Shown here: piece by piece, positions 18,693 to 27,262 of the stretch
Position numbering within the stretch: position 1 is the stretch's first letter
How the letters are laid out: every line of letters starts with the position of its first letter
NCBI GenBank assembly: GCA_030028905.1
Contig: JALDYZ010000007.1
Location: forward strand, 1-64,000
Direction of reading: 5' to 3'
From: Ferirhizobium litorale
GTDB lineage: Bacteria > Pseudomonadota > Alphaproteobacteria > Rhizobiales > Rhizobiaceae
Length of the DNA: 64,000 nt
Translations under genes and position numbers: made by a program
The notes under the pieces: model-generated
Told to the model about the DNA's origin: nothing
Databases searched by the model: none
The model's input: only the letters and a program-made list of their open reading frames with translations

Positions 18693-18720
18693 AAAAAACC
18701 CGGCACCAGGCCGGGTTTTT
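18693..18720 (-). terminator. carD terminator
   Basis: The stem CCCGGC/GCCGGG sits around a four-base loop and is flanked by A-runs and T-runs, so it works in either direction. It follows the carD stop by 25 bp and ends 4 bp before the -35 box of the rpoH2 promoter, cleanly separating the two units. Confidence 0.9.
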
Positions 18721-18744
18721 GACGCATGGTCCGCATTTGCCGGA

Positions 18745-19314
18745 TCAGGCAGCCTCGTCCTGGGATTCGTCGTCCTCGACGGTCTTGCCACGCTTTGGTC
18801 CCTTGTTGAGGTTCACCTCGACAAGGCGGACCGCCTCGGTTTCGGACATCTTGTTCACGGCAGCGATCTCGCGTGCCATGCGGTCGAGCGCCGCTTCGTA
18901 GAGCTGGCGTTCGGAATAGGACTGTTCCGGTTGGTTTTCGGCGCGATAAAGGTCGCGCACCACCTCGGCGATCGAGATCAGGTCGCCGGAATTGATCTTC
19001 GCGTCATATTCCTGGGCGCGGCGAGACCACATGGTCCGCTTCACGCGTGCCTTGCCCTGGACAACCTTCAGGGCGCGATCGACGAAATCTGTTTCTGAAA
19101 GCTTGCGCATGCCGATGCTCACTGCCTTGGTGACGGGCACCTTGAGACGCATCTTGTCCTTTTCGAAATCGATAACAAAAAGTTCGAGCTTCATGCCCGC
19201 GACTTCCTGCTCCTCGATGGCCATGATCATGCCGACGCCGTGCGCCGGATAGACGATCGATTCACCGGTCTTGAAGCCATGGCGGGTCGAAGATTTTTTC
19301 TGCTGGGTCGTCAT
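18745..19314 (-). CDS. carD: CarD/CdnL family transcription regulator
   Basis: 189 residues. The N-terminal RNA-polymerase-interaction domain (Tudor-like) reads GFKTGESIVYPAHGVGMIMAIE, and the C-terminal helical DNA-binding domain contains RTMWSRRAQEYDAKINSGD and SERQLYEAALDRMAREIAAV. The acidic tail is rich in D/E. CdnL-type proteins bind the RNA polymerase beta subunit and stabilise open complexes at rRNA and housekeeping promoters. The open frame reaches 19443, but ATG 19314 has GGGAG upstream and starts the family homology. Confidence 0.94.
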   Translation of the reverse strand: MTTQQKKSSTRHGFKTGESIVYPAHGVGMIMAIEEQEVAGMKLELFVIDFEKDKMRLKVPVTKAVSIGMRKLSETDFVDRALKVVQGKARVKRTMWSRRAQEYDAKINSGDLISIAEVVRDLYRAENQPEQSYSERQLYEAALDRMAREIAAVNKMSETEAVRLVEVNLNKGPKRGKTVEDDESQDEAA

Positions 19315-19775
19315 TCGTTTCAAAAACTCCCTGTTATGCACCCGGCATTCCATTGCCGGGGGCCGGGTCAGCCAGGCCCGGATGAGACGGGGGAACCGTC
19401 GGGGTGATTCCAATCTGCTCCAACCACACGCACACAAGATCAATCACCAGACGCGATCTCAGACCCGACAACTCAAAGCGTCGCATATGTCACGGGATCC
19501 GCGTTCTGTTGATTTTTTGCTTTCGTGGTGGTTTTGGGCACAGCAAATGCCACGTGTGGATCAGTTTTTTGAAACTAACACAAAAATATGAGGAAATCAA
19601 TAATTTGCTTTACCTGTGTCAGCCACGACACTTCAAGTCCTGATAAAGGGGCGAATCACTTCACCCGCTTCAGGATAGTATCAGCCCCGCTGTCCCACGC
19701 TCCGGCAGGCGCTCAAAGGTGCTACCCGTCTGCCGAAGGGCCGCATGATCCTGCCGATGGCAGACCATGCCGCAA
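19315..19775 (-). other. intergenic region upstream of carD
   Basis: 461 bp, noticeably AT-rich at 19490-19640 compared with its surroundings, as expected of a promoter region for carD. No tRNA, riboswitch or credible small ORF was found. The 3' side, next to the fdxA stop, shows no strong terminator. Confidence 0.5.
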
Positions 19776-20114
19776 TCAATCGCCCGTCCCGGGGTTGGGC
19801 GAGAAGTATTTTTCGAACTTTCCTTCGACGCCGTCCATCTCCTTGGCTTCCGGCATGGCGTCCCGCTTCACCGTCACATTCGGCCAGATCGCGGCGTAGT
19901 CGGCATTGACCTTCAGCCAGTTGTCCAGCCCCGGTTCGGTATCCGGCTTGATCGCTTCGGCCGGACATTCCGGCTCGCAGACGCCGCAGTCGATGCACTC
20001 ATCTGGATGAATTACAAGGAAATTCTCGCCCTCGTAGAAGCAGTCTACCGGGCAAACTTCGACGCAATCCATGTATTTGCAGCGGATGCAATTATCAGTC
20101 ACGACATACGTCAT
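19776..20114 (-). CDS. fdxA: seven-iron ferredoxin FdxA
   Basis: 112 residues. The N-terminal clusters are bound by [17 protein letters not shown] and [12 protein letters not shown], the pattern of a [3Fe-4S][4Fe-4S] ferredoxin of the Azotobacter FdI type. The C-terminal half ([18 protein letters not shown]) is the family's conserved tail. It is a low-potential electron carrier in the cytoplasm; the partner is unknown. The start ATG 20114 begins the homology directly (MTYVVTDNC), so the open extension to 20270 is discarded. It lies downstream of the S4 gene with a 204-bp gap. Confidence 0.95.
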   Translation of the reverse strand: MTYVVTDNCIRCKYMDCVEVCPVDCFYEGENFLVIHPDECIDCGVCEPECPAEAIKPDTEPGLDNWLKVNADYAAIWPNVTVKRDAMPEAKEMDGVEGKFEKYFSPNPGTGD

Positions 20115-20318
20115 GAGGCACTCCAGAATAATCTCGTTCGACGGGCGCGGCAACCTGGAACGTCGCGTCTGCACCCTTTCAGCCCAGCGCCGCAACACCG
20201 GCTCATGTCGTCTGGCGAAACGAGCGGATCTGGCGCATTCGACTGTGAGGTAACGGCTTTGGATCGGCATAGCAAGGATAAAGAATCCCCATACTGGCCA
20301 TCCGGGAGGCAGAGTTTT

Positions 20319-20732
20319 CTATTTCTTCGCCGGCTCGTCGTTCGTCTGCAAACGATCGATGGCGCGGCGTTCCTTTTTGGTCGGCCGGCCGCTGCCGGGT
20401 GCGCGCAGCGCTTGCTCGAAGCGACTGAGACGTTTTGTCTCATCTGCGGGCGGCGACACGTCCTCGTAAAGCAGCCGCGCCTCCTCGAAGGGTCCGCGGC
20501 GGGTACCGCCGTCGCGGACGACGAGAACAACGTCGCGCCGGTCGAGTGCCAATTCGACACGGTCGCCTACCTTCACCATGGCGCTGGGCTGGGTAACGCG
20601 ATCGCCGTTGATGCGCACATGGCCGGACTGGATGTGGCTCTGCGCGATCGTGCGGGATTTCACCATGCGGGTGAAGAACAGCCACTTGTCGATGCGCTGG
20701 CGCGATGTCGAAGCTGGCTGTTCTGCCGTCAT
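20319..20732 (-). CDS. S4-domain RNA-binding protein (HslR/Hsp15-like)
   Basis: 137 residues. The S4 domain occupies about residues 11-75 (RQRIDKWLFFTRMVKSR; GHVRINGDRVTQPSAMVKVGD), followed by a charged tail. Hsp15 binds stalled 50S subunits carrying nascent chains during heat shock; the same role is inferred here. Its start is 8 bp after the helicase stop, so the two form an operon of RNA-handling proteins. Confidence 0.9.
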   Translation of the reverse strand: MTAEQPASTSRQRIDKWLFFTRMVKSRTIAQSHIQSGHVRINGDRVTQPSAMVKVGDRVELALDRRDVVLVVRDGGTRRGPFEEARLLYEDVSPPADETKRLSRFEQALRAPGSGRPTKKERRAIDRLQTNDEPAKK

Positions 20733-20739
20733 GGGCGCA

Positions 20740-23700
20740 CTACTTCTTCATCTGCTCCTTGAGAGCGGCAAGCTTGGCGAAGGGCGAATCCGGATCGATC
20801 GGCTTTTCCTTGCGTTGCGGCTTGGACTCGAAGCGCATCGGCTGGGACGCAGCGCGATCCGGGCGGTCGCGGCGATCACCCTTTTCCGGGCGCTTGCCGT
20901 CGTTGCGCGGCTTGCCGCCGTCCTTGCCCTTGAACTTGTTGTCCGGGCGACCATCGCCACGCCGGCCGTCGCGGCCGTCGCGCTCGTCACGACGCGTCTC
21001 GCCCTGCGGCCGGCTGTTTTGACCGCGGCGGTCTCCGTGCGGGCGCTGGTTGCGCTGCTGGTCGTTGCGCCCGCCTGGGCGCCACAGCAGCACCGGCTTA
21101 GGCTCGGCGACTTCCTCGCCGGTTTCGGCGGCAGCGGGCTCGCCGGCGTCAGCAGCAGCGGGCTCGGCGGCTTCCGCCACGGGCGCAGCGGCGGCCCCAG
21201 TGTCGGCCTCGCTCGTCGTCTCCGCATCGGCATCGTCATGATCCGGATTGTGGGCAGCTTCGTCGGCGGCCGTCTCCTGGGGCGCTGCCTCGCCGGCAGT
21301 CGTCTCCTGGGGTGCCGAGGCAGTCTGCGCGGCAAGGAACGCCGCCGCCTCTTCCGGCTTCACCACGTCGGCGCGATAGCCGAGACCCTTGAGGATCTCC
21401 TCCATGTCGTCGGGGGTGGCGCCGAGGATCGAGAGCATCGCCGTCGTGGTGGTGAAGCGACGGCCGTCATAGGCGCCGTCCGGGCGGTTGGCCGTACCCG
21501 GCTTCCACTGCAGCAGCGGCCGGATGAGATCGGCGAGACGCTCGAGGATGTCGATGCGCACGGCGCGCTTGCCGAGGAAGCGGAAGCCGGCGAGCTTGTA
21601 GAAGGTGCGCTCGAAGCCCGGATCGGTCACGACCGATGTGCGGCCGGCGGCAAGCATCGGGATGAGGTCGCCATAGCCCGGCTTGTCCAGCCCGTCGTTC
21701 TGCAGGGCCCACAGCAGGGTGATCAGTTCGGCGGGCGCCGGCTTCAGCAGCGCCGGCATGAAGATATGGTAGGCGCCGAAGCGAACGCCGTACTTGCGGA
21801 TCGAGGCGCGCGCATCCTGGTCCAGCGACTTCACGTCTTCCGACACGTCGCGGCGGAACAGGACGCCGAGGTTTTCGACGAGCTGGAAGGCAAGGCCCTT
21901 GGCAAGGCCCTGCAGGTCTTCGGCGCGCGACAGGTCATCGAGCGGCTTCAGCACGGTGGATATGTGGAAGTTCACGAAGCGCTCGATACGCGCAACGACG
22001 TGATCGCGGGCATTGCCGGTCAGCTGCTCGTCGGCGAGCGGGATCACCCGCGGGCGCATCACGTGGTCGCTGGACGACAGCCGCGCGACCGGGTCGCCAA
22101 GCCAGCGCACCAGGCCATCGGAACTGATGGCGAGATCGGCGTTGCCGGCGGCATGCAGGCGTGCGGCGCGCGCCTCGAATTCGAGCGCCAGCGCCTTCTG
22201 GGCAGCAGACTGGACGGCCGTCGCGTCTGGGCCCTCCGTTCCGGAGACCGGGGTAAACCGGAACCCTGCTAACTGACCGACGTGATGTCCTTCGACAAAG
22301 ACATCACCATTCACACTGATTTCTGCTTCCAGCATCGCATTCTCTCTCAGGCGCTTCATGAGCACAGATGTCCTGCGATCAACAAAGCGTTTCGTCAACC
22401 TTTCATGTAACGCATCGGACAATCGATCTTCGATTTCCCGCGTCTTTTCTTGCCAGTGTGTCGGATCGGCAAGCCATCCGGGGCGGTTCGATACATACGT
22501 CCATGTGCGGATCTGCGCAATGCGCGCAGACAAAGTATCGATTTCTCCGTCCGTATGATCCGCCCTGCGCACCTGCTCGGCGAGAAAATCCTCCTTCACC
22601 GTGCCATGCAGCACGAGGTCGGAATAGATCGTCGCGATCAGGTCCGCATGTTGAGCAGGTGTAATGCGGCGATAATCAGGAAGCGCGCAGGCTTCCCACA
22701 GTTTTTCCACTCTTGCCGGGCTGGATGCAAGGTCGACGATCTCCGGATAGCGCGAAAGATGCTCGAGCGCCTGCTGGTCGACAGCCGGAAGCGCGCGCGT
22801 CAGCCCCAAGATCGGCGGAACCGCGTCGAGGCTCTGGCGAAGCGCGTGGATCGAGCGGAAGTCGAAATTCTTCGTCCGCCATTGCAGCACCTTGACCGCG
22901 TCGAACTGGTGGCTCTCGATGCGATGGACGAGATCGTCCTCGAAAGGATCCACCCGGCCGGTCACCCCGAACGTGCCATCGCGCAGGTGACGGCCGGCGC
23001 GGCCGGCGATCTGGCCGAGTTCGGCGGGATTGAGATGGCGGAACTGGTAGCCGTCGAACTTGCGATCCTGGGCGAAGGCGACGTGATCGACATCGAGGTT
23101 GAGGCCCATGCCGATCGCGTCGGTCGCCACCAGATACTCGACGTCGCCCGCCTGGTAGAGGGCGACCTGGGCATTGCGGGTGCGCGGGGACAGCGCTCCC
23201 AGCACGACCGCGGCGCCGCCGCGCTGGCGGCGGATCAGCTCGGCGATCGCATAGACCTCGTCGGCCGAGAAGGCGACGATGGCGGAACGCTGCGGCAGGC
23301 GGGTAATCTTCTTGGAACCGGCATAGAAGAGCTGCGACAGGCGCGGCCGCTCCACCACGGTGACGCCCGGCAGCATTTGCTCGAGGATCGGCCGCATCGT
23401 TCCGGCGCCGAGCAGCAGGGTTTCATCGCGGCCACGCAGGTGCAGGATACGGTCGGTGAAGATATGGCCACGCTCGAGATCGCCGGCCAGCTGTACCTCG
23501 TCGATGGCGACGAAGGCGGCCCTGGTTTCGCGCGGCATCGCCTCGACCGTGCAGACCTGGAAGCGGGCGCCCGGCGGCGAGATCTTTTCCTCGCCGGTGA
23601 CCAGCGCCACGTTCTGGGCTCCCACCTTTTCGACGACCCGCGTGTAGACCTCTCGCGCCAGCAGACGCAGCGGCAGGCCGATCACACCCGTACCGTGCGC

Positions 23701-23784
23701 CACCATGCGCTCGATGGCATAGTGGGTCTTGCCGGTATTCGTAGGCCCGAGCACGGCGGTCACGCCGCGTCCACTCAGGATCAT
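20740..23784 (-). CDS. SUV3-like superfamily 2 RNA helicase
   Basis: 1014 residues. Helicase motifs: I GPTNTGKTH near residue 13, II AIDEVQLAGD (DEVQ), III-like LLGAGTMRP, then VATDAIGMGLNLDVDHVAF and motif VI QIAGRAGRH, all as in mitochondrial SUV3. The middle has a C-terminal SUV3-type domain. The last 220 residues are low-complexity: an A/E/P-rich stretch, then an R/D/G/K-rich stretch (PGGRNDQQRNQRPHGDRRG), probably disordered and RNA-binding. The Rhodobacter relative is known as mgpS. The start ATG 23784 was chosen because homology begins at once (RGVTAVLGPTNTGKT); the site before it is weak. It is followed by the S4 gene. Confidence 0.92.
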   Translation of the reverse strand: MILSGRGVTAVLGPTNTGKTHYAIERMVAHGTGVIGLPLRLLAREVYTRVVEKVGAQNVALVTGEEKISPPGARFQVCTVEAMPRETRAAFVAIDEVQLAGDLERGHIFTDRILHLRGRDETLLLGAGTMRPILEQMLPGVTVVERPRLSQLFYAGSKKITRLPQRSAIVAFSADEVYAIAELIRRQRGGAAVVLGALSPRTRNAQVALYQAGDVEYLVATDAIGMGLNLDVDHVAFAQDRKFDGYQFRHLNPAELGQIAGRAGRHLRDGTFGVTGRVDPFEDDLVHRIESHQFDAVKVLQWRTKNFDFRSIHALRQSLDAVPPILGLTRALPAVDQQALEHLSRYPEIVDLASSPARVEKLWEACALPDYRRITPAQHADLIATIYSDLVLHGTVKEDFLAEQVRRADHTDGEIDTLSARIAQIRTWTYVSNRPGWLADPTHWQEKTREIEDRLSDALHERLTKRFVDRRTSVLMKRLRENAMLEAEISVNGDVFVEGHHVGQLAGFRFTPVSGTEGPDATAVQSAAQKALALEFEARAARLHAAGNADLAISSDGLVRWLGDPVARLSSSDHVMRPRVIPLADEQLTGNARDHVVARIERFVNFHISTVLKPLDDLSRAEDLQGLAKGLAFQLVENLGVLFRRDVSEDVKSLDQDARASIRKYGVRFGAYHIFMPALLKPAPAELITLLWALQNDGLDKPGYGDLIPMLAAGRTSVVTDPGFERTFYKLAGFRFLGKRAVRIDILERLADLIRPLLQWKPGTANRPDGAYDGRRFTTTTAMLSILGATPDDMEEILKGLGYRADVVKPEEAAAFLAAQTASAPQETTAGEAAPQETAADEAAHNPDHDDADAETTSEADTGAAAAPVAEAAEPAAADAGEPAAAETGEEVAEPKPVLLWRPGGRNDQQRNQRPHGDRRGQNSRPQGETRRDERDGRDGRRGDGRPDNKFKGKDGGKPRNDGKRPEKGDRRDRPDRAASQPMRFESKPQRKEKPIDPDSPFAKLAALKEQMKK

Positions 23785-24450
23785 GGGCTCAGAAGTCAAA
23801 ATCACGCATCCCGCATTGCCGCCTGCTCGACTGCCGGCCGTGTCGGCCGTCCAGTCGCCAGAACACATGGCGTCGATGCAGCACAAAGGCAAGGACGGAA
23901 TGCGACCCCGCCGGTTTTTGTCGAGAATAGCGGCGAGGCCGGAGGCGGCCGGGGAGCGAAAGCGGCGGCTTTGCAGGGCCGTCAGGCCGGAATCGGAACA
24001 GCCTGAGAACGAATCGGAGACGAATCGCTGACTCGCGCTGATTCAGGGTTTGTTCACGCTAGATGTTGCGGAAATCAGGACAACCGGCACCAGATGCTGA
24101 TTCCGGGAGGCCAAGCCGCCTGTAGGCCGGCGGAATCGCCAAGGACTCCGTTTCGGCAGAATGTCAAACGGTGTCCGAAAAAATCTAAGGTGTTGCAGAC
24201 AATGAAAATTCCTACACAAACGCGCAAGTCGGAGAGTTCCCCCGGGTTGGCCGTCGGCGAGGACATCGCCAAAGCGCGAGCGAATCGGCGACGAACCGCT
24301 TGTCCGACACCCGTGCTTTGACAGCGCCGTGCGGGCAAAGCCCGCCGACCGCAAGCGATGCCTGCGCCCGGCCGACCGGGTCGCGGAACCAACGCGGTGC
24401 AAATACGTTTGACTCCAGCATGTTACTCGTCATCATAGGAGGTAAGCTTC
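23785..24450. other. intergenic region upstream of the helicase, with GANTC cluster
   Basis: 666 bp between the divergent helicase and DUF3309 genes, without a credible gene. GANTC sites are at 23990, 24011, 24022, 24030, 24040, 24099, 24133 and 24144: eight in 159 bp, far denser than chance. Similar CGAATCGG(A/C)GACGAA strings occur at about 24010 and 24281. The EcfG promoter at 24385 lies at the right end. Confidence 0.6.
24385..24409 (+). promoter_or_regulatory. EcfG/RpoE2-type promoter of the DUF3309 gene
   Basis: GGAAC (24385-24389), a 16-nt spacer, then CGTT (24406-24409), identical in layout to the rpoH2 promoter. It lies 42 nt before the start of the 51-residue gene and probably also drives the lipoprotein gene 30 bp further on. 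Confidence 0.85.
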
Positions 24451-24606
24451 ATGCTCGGGACCATTCTACTTGTCATTCTGATCCTTCTCCTGATCGGAGC
24501 CTTGCCGAACTGGGGTTACAGCAGCGGATGGGGATACGGTCCGTCCGGCGGCCTCGGGCTGGTGCTTGTTATCGTTTTGATTCTCGTCCTGATGGGACGA
24601 ATCTGA
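24451..24606 (+). CDS. DUF3309 small membrane protein
   Basis: 51 residues, below the size most gene callers report. It starts MLGTILLVILILLLIGALP, continues through a glycine/tyrosine/tryptophan hinge (NWGYSSGWGYGPSGG) and ends in a second hydrophobic segment (LGLVLVIVLILVLMGRI). This two-helix hairpin with a GYGPSGG centre is the DUF3309 pattern, common in stress regulons of alphaproteobacteria. An AGGAGG site lies 9 nt before the ATG and an EcfG promoter 42 nt upstream. The function is unknown; an inner-membrane stress role is inferred. Confidence 0.9.
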   Translation: MLGTILLVILILLLIGALPNWGYSSGWGYGPSGGLGLVLVIVLILVLMGRI

Positions 24607-24636
24607 TCCACCTCGTGTTACGGAGAAAAAGCGCCA

Positions 24637-24888
24637 ATGAAGAAGACGATCGTCGCCGCCTCGCTTGTTCTGTCTATGCTGACCGCATGCACGACCACCG
24701 AACGTTATACGACCACCGGGGCGGCAGGGGGCGCCATCGTTGGCGGGCTGATCTCCAATGACATCGGCGGGGCGGCCGCCGGGGCGCTCATCGGTGGTGC
24801 GGCCGGCTATCTGATCGCCAAGTCGAAACGTCCCGGCTATTGCGTCTATCGCGATCGCAACGGCCGGCGCTACGAGGCGCGCTGCTGA
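24637..24888 (+). CDS. glycine-zipper lipoprotein
   Basis: 83 residues. A signal peptide ends in the lipobox SMLTAC with the lipid-carrying Cys at 18. A glycine-zipper block follows (GGAIVGGLISNDIGGAAAGA), then a short tail with two cysteines (YCVYRDRNGRRYEARC). It resembles small envelope lipoproteins of the SlyB/17-kDa type. It follows the DUF3309 gene by 30 bp and probably shares its general-stress promoter. A convergent terminator separates it from phbB. Confidence 0.88.
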   Translation: MKKTIVAASLVLSMLTACTTTERYTTTGAAGGAIVGGLISNDIGGAAAGALIGGAAGYLIAKSKRPGYCVYRDRNGRRYEARC

Positions 24889-24910
24889 CGGCGGCTCTGC
24901 CAAAAGATCA

Positions 24911-24944
24911 AAAAAACGGCGCCGTTCGGCGCCGTTTCGTTTGG
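24911..24944. terminator. bidirectional terminator between the lipoprotein gene and phbB
   Basis: AACGGCGCC (24915-24923) pairs with GGCGCCGTT (24928-24936) around a GTTC loop, with an A-run on the left and a T-rich stretch (TTTCGTTT) on the right. It serves both convergent genes. Confidence 0.88.
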
Positions 24945-24966
24945 ATGCCTTCGCGTGTCGCTCCGC

Positions 24967-25692
24967 TTACGCGAAGAACTGGCCGCCATTGGCGCTGATC
25001 GTCGAGCCGGTGATGAAGCCGGAGTCGTCGGAGGCGAGGAAAACCACGCAGCGGGCGATCTCCTCGGGTTCGCCCAGTCGGCCGACGGGGATCTGCGGAA
25101 GGATGCGCTCGTTCATCACCTTTTCCGGCACGGCCCGCACCATTTCGGTGCCGATGTAACCGGGGCAGATGGCGTTGACGGTGATGCCCTTGGCAGCTCC
25201 CTCCTGCGCCAGGGCCTTGGTGAAGCCGAGATCGCCGGCCTTGGCGGCGGAATAGTTGGCCTGTCCCATCTGGCCCTTCTGGCCGTTGATCGAGGAAATG
25301 TTGATGACCCGGCCGAAATTGCGATCGCGCATGCCGGTCCACACCGGATGCGTCATGTTGAAGAGACCGGTGAGATTGGTGCTGACGACCTCGCCCCATT
25401 GTTCCGGCGTCATCTTGTGGAACATCGCGTCGCGGGTGATGCCAGCATTGTTGACCAGCACCTCGACCGGGCCGAGGTCCGCCTCGACCCTGGCGATACC
25501 GTCCAAGCAGGACTGGTAGTTCGACACGTCCCACTTGTAGACGGCGATGCCGGTCTCTTCCTTGAAGGCCTGCGCCTTCTCGTCGTTGCCGGCATAGTTT
25601 GCCGCAACCGTGTATCCGGCGTCCTTGAGTGCGATCGAAATCGCTGCACCGATGCCGCGTGTGCCGCCGGTGACCAATGCTACCCTGCTCAT
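24967..25692 (-). CDS. phbB: acetoacetyl-CoA reductase
   Basis: 241 residues of the short-chain dehydrogenase family. The NADPH loop TGGTRGIG is at residues 8-15, NNAG follows, and the catalytic residues are Ser (INISSINGQKG), Tyr and Lys (YSAAKAG). The MFHKMTPEQW and GQFFA ends are typical of PhaB/PhbB. It reduces acetoacetyl-CoA to (R)-3-hydroxybutyryl-CoA for polyhydroxybutyrate. It follows phbA after 153 bp that include a hairpin, so both are probably on one transcript. Confidence 0.96.
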   Translation of the reverse strand: MSRVALVTGGTRGIGAAISIALKDAGYTVAANYAGNDEKAQAFKEETGIAVYKWDVSNYQSCLDGIARVEADLGPVEVLVNNAGITRDAMFHKMTPEQWGEVVSTNLTGLFNMTHPVWTGMRDRNFGRVINISSINGQKGQMGQANYSAAKAGDLGFTKALAQEGAAKGITVNAICPGYIGTEMVRAVPEKVMNERILPQIPVGRLGEPEEIARCVVFLASDDSGFITGSTISANGGQFFA

Positions 25693-25795
25693 ATCGGTGT
25701 CTCCCCTTCGTGACCTTTTTTGGTGTATCCGGCACGCGGCCGTCTGCTCATCTCCCGGACCGAACGGGATTGATCAGCTGTCGGCCCGGGAAGAA

Positions 25796-25817
25796 CCGGG
25801 ACGGATCACCGTCCCGG
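25796..25817 (-). repeat. hairpin between phbA and phbB
   Basis: CCGGGACGG pairs perfectly with CCGTCCCGG around ATCA. There is no T-run after it in the phbA-to-phbB direction, so it is not a standard terminator. It may stabilise or process the phbAB message or set the ratio of the two products. Confidence 0.6.
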
Positions 25818-25845
25818 CAATGGTCGAAAACCGATTCCTGGGGTG

Positions 25846-27027
25846 TCAGGGCGCTTCGAAGCACATAGCGACGCCCATGCCGCCGCCGATGCAGAGCGTG
25901 GCCAGCCCCTTGCGGGCGCCGCGACGCTTCATCTCGAACAGCAGCGTATTGAGAATGCGGGCGCCCGAAGCGCCGATCGGGTGGCCGATGGCGATCGCGC
26001 CGCCATTGACGTTGACGATCGACGTGTCCCAGCCGAGCCCCTTGTTGACGGCGCAGGCCTGTGCCGCGAAGGCTTCGTTTGCCTCGATCAGGTCGAGGTC
26101 CGCGGCCGACCATCCGGCTTTCTCCAGCGCCTTCTTCGATGCCGGGATGGGTCCGGTACCCATGACCTGCGGATCGACGCCGGCGGTCGCCCAGGAAACG
26201 ATGCGGGCAAGCGGCTGGATGCCGCGGCGGCTGGCTTCCTGCTCGCTCATCAGCACCGCTGCCGCCGCGCCGTCGTTGAGGCCGGAAGCATTCGCGGCGG
26301 TCACCGTGCCCTCCTTGTCGAAGGCGGGCCGAAGCTTCGCCATGGCGTCGAGCGTCGCACCGTGGCGGATGTATTCGTCCGCGTCGACCGTGACGTCACC
26401 CTTGCGCGTCTGGATCACGAAGGGGACGATCTCGTCCTTGAACCGGCCGGCCTTCTGGGCGGCTTCTGCCTTGTTCTGCGAGGCGACGGCAAACTGGTCC
26501 TGCTCGTCGCGCGTAAGCTGATACTGACGGGCGACGTTCTCCGCGGTGATGCCCATGTGGTAGCCGTAGAAGGCGTCGGTCAGGCCGTCCTTGATCATCG
26601 TGTCGATCATCTTGTAGTCGCCCATCTTCACGCCGCCGCGCAGATGCGCGCAATGCGGCGCCATGGACATCGATTCCTGGCCGCCGGCCACGATGATCGA
26701 CGCATCGCCGGTGGCGATCTGCTGCATGCCGAGCGCCACGGCGCGCAGCCCCGAACCGCAGAGCTGGTTGACGCTCCAGGCCGTCGCCTCGGCCGGAATT
26801 CCGGCCTTCATCGCCGCCTGGCGTGCGGGGTTCTGGCCTTCGCCGGCCTGCAGGACCTGGCCGAGGATGACCTCGCTGACCTCGTTCGCATCGACGCCGG
26901 CGCGGTCGAGCGCGCCCTTGATGGCGGTCGCTCCGAGTTCGTGCGCAGGAACGGTGGCGAATGCGCCGTTGAAGGATCCGACTGCCGTGCGCGCAGCGCT
27001 GGCAATGACGATGGATGGGTTGCTCAT
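25846..27027 (-). CDS. phbA: acetyl-CoA acetyltransferase (beta-ketothiolase)
   Basis: 393 residues, a biosynthetic thiolase. The active-site Cys is in [10 protein letters not shown] (about residue 89), the catalytic His in [17 protein letters not shown], and the second Cys in [10 protein letters not shown]. It condenses two acetyl-CoA to acetoacetyl-CoA at the head of polyhydroxybutyrate synthesis. The open frame reaches 27087; ATG 27027 has GAGGAG 7 nt upstream. phbA leads phbB and diverges from phaR, whose product is the expected regulator. Confidence 0.96.
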   Translation of the reverse strand: MSNPSIVIASAARTAVGSFNGAFATVPAHELGATAIKGALDRAGVDANEVSEVILGQVLQAGEGQNPARQAAMKAGIPAEATAWSVNQLCGSGLRAVALGMQQIATGDASIIVAGGQESMSMAPHCAHLRGGVKMGDYKMIDTMIKDGLTDAFYGYHMGITAENVARQYQLTRDEQDQFAVASQNKAEAAQKAGRFKDEIVPFVIQTRKGDVTVDADEYIRHGATLDAMAKLRPAFDKEGTVTAANASGLNDGAAAAVLMSEQEASRRGIQPLARIVSWATAGVDPQVMGTGPIPASKKALEKAGWSAADLDLIEANEAFAAQACAVNKGLGWDTSIVNVNGGAIAIGHPIGASGARILNTLLFEMKRRGARKGLATLCIGGGMGVAMCFEAP

Positions 27028-27145
27028 GGAAGTCTCCTCGCGTTTCGCTCCTGCGAAGAAACTGGCAAAGCTTCCGCGCCAAGTCAAATAGGATAACAGA
27101 TACCCCGGAGTATTTCACGCACCTGTCATGTCGGGTCGCCCGACC

Positions 27146-27173
27146 GTGCAATGCTGCGGCTCCCGCATTGCAC
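27146..27173. promoter_or_regulatory. candidate PhaR operator
   Basis: GTGCAATGC and GCATTGCAC form a perfect 9-bp inverted repeat with a 10-bp spacer in the phbA-phaR divergent region. PhaR proteins are known to bind TGC/GCA-rich sites before phasin genes and phaR. It lies 119 bp before phbA and 89 bp before phaR, so it could control both. Confidence 0.65.
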
Positions 27174-27262
27174 AAATAGATTGTCACCAGCCTCGATTTC
27201 CGCTTACACTCGACTTCGGGAGCAAGAAAACAAATCAATACATACGGGGCCAGGAGAATTCT

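Noticed and set aside
24043-24402. 119-codon frame upstream of the DUF3309 gene
   Set aside because: Low-complexity basic translation that crosses the GANTC cluster and the EcfG promoter; no ribosome site or homology pattern.
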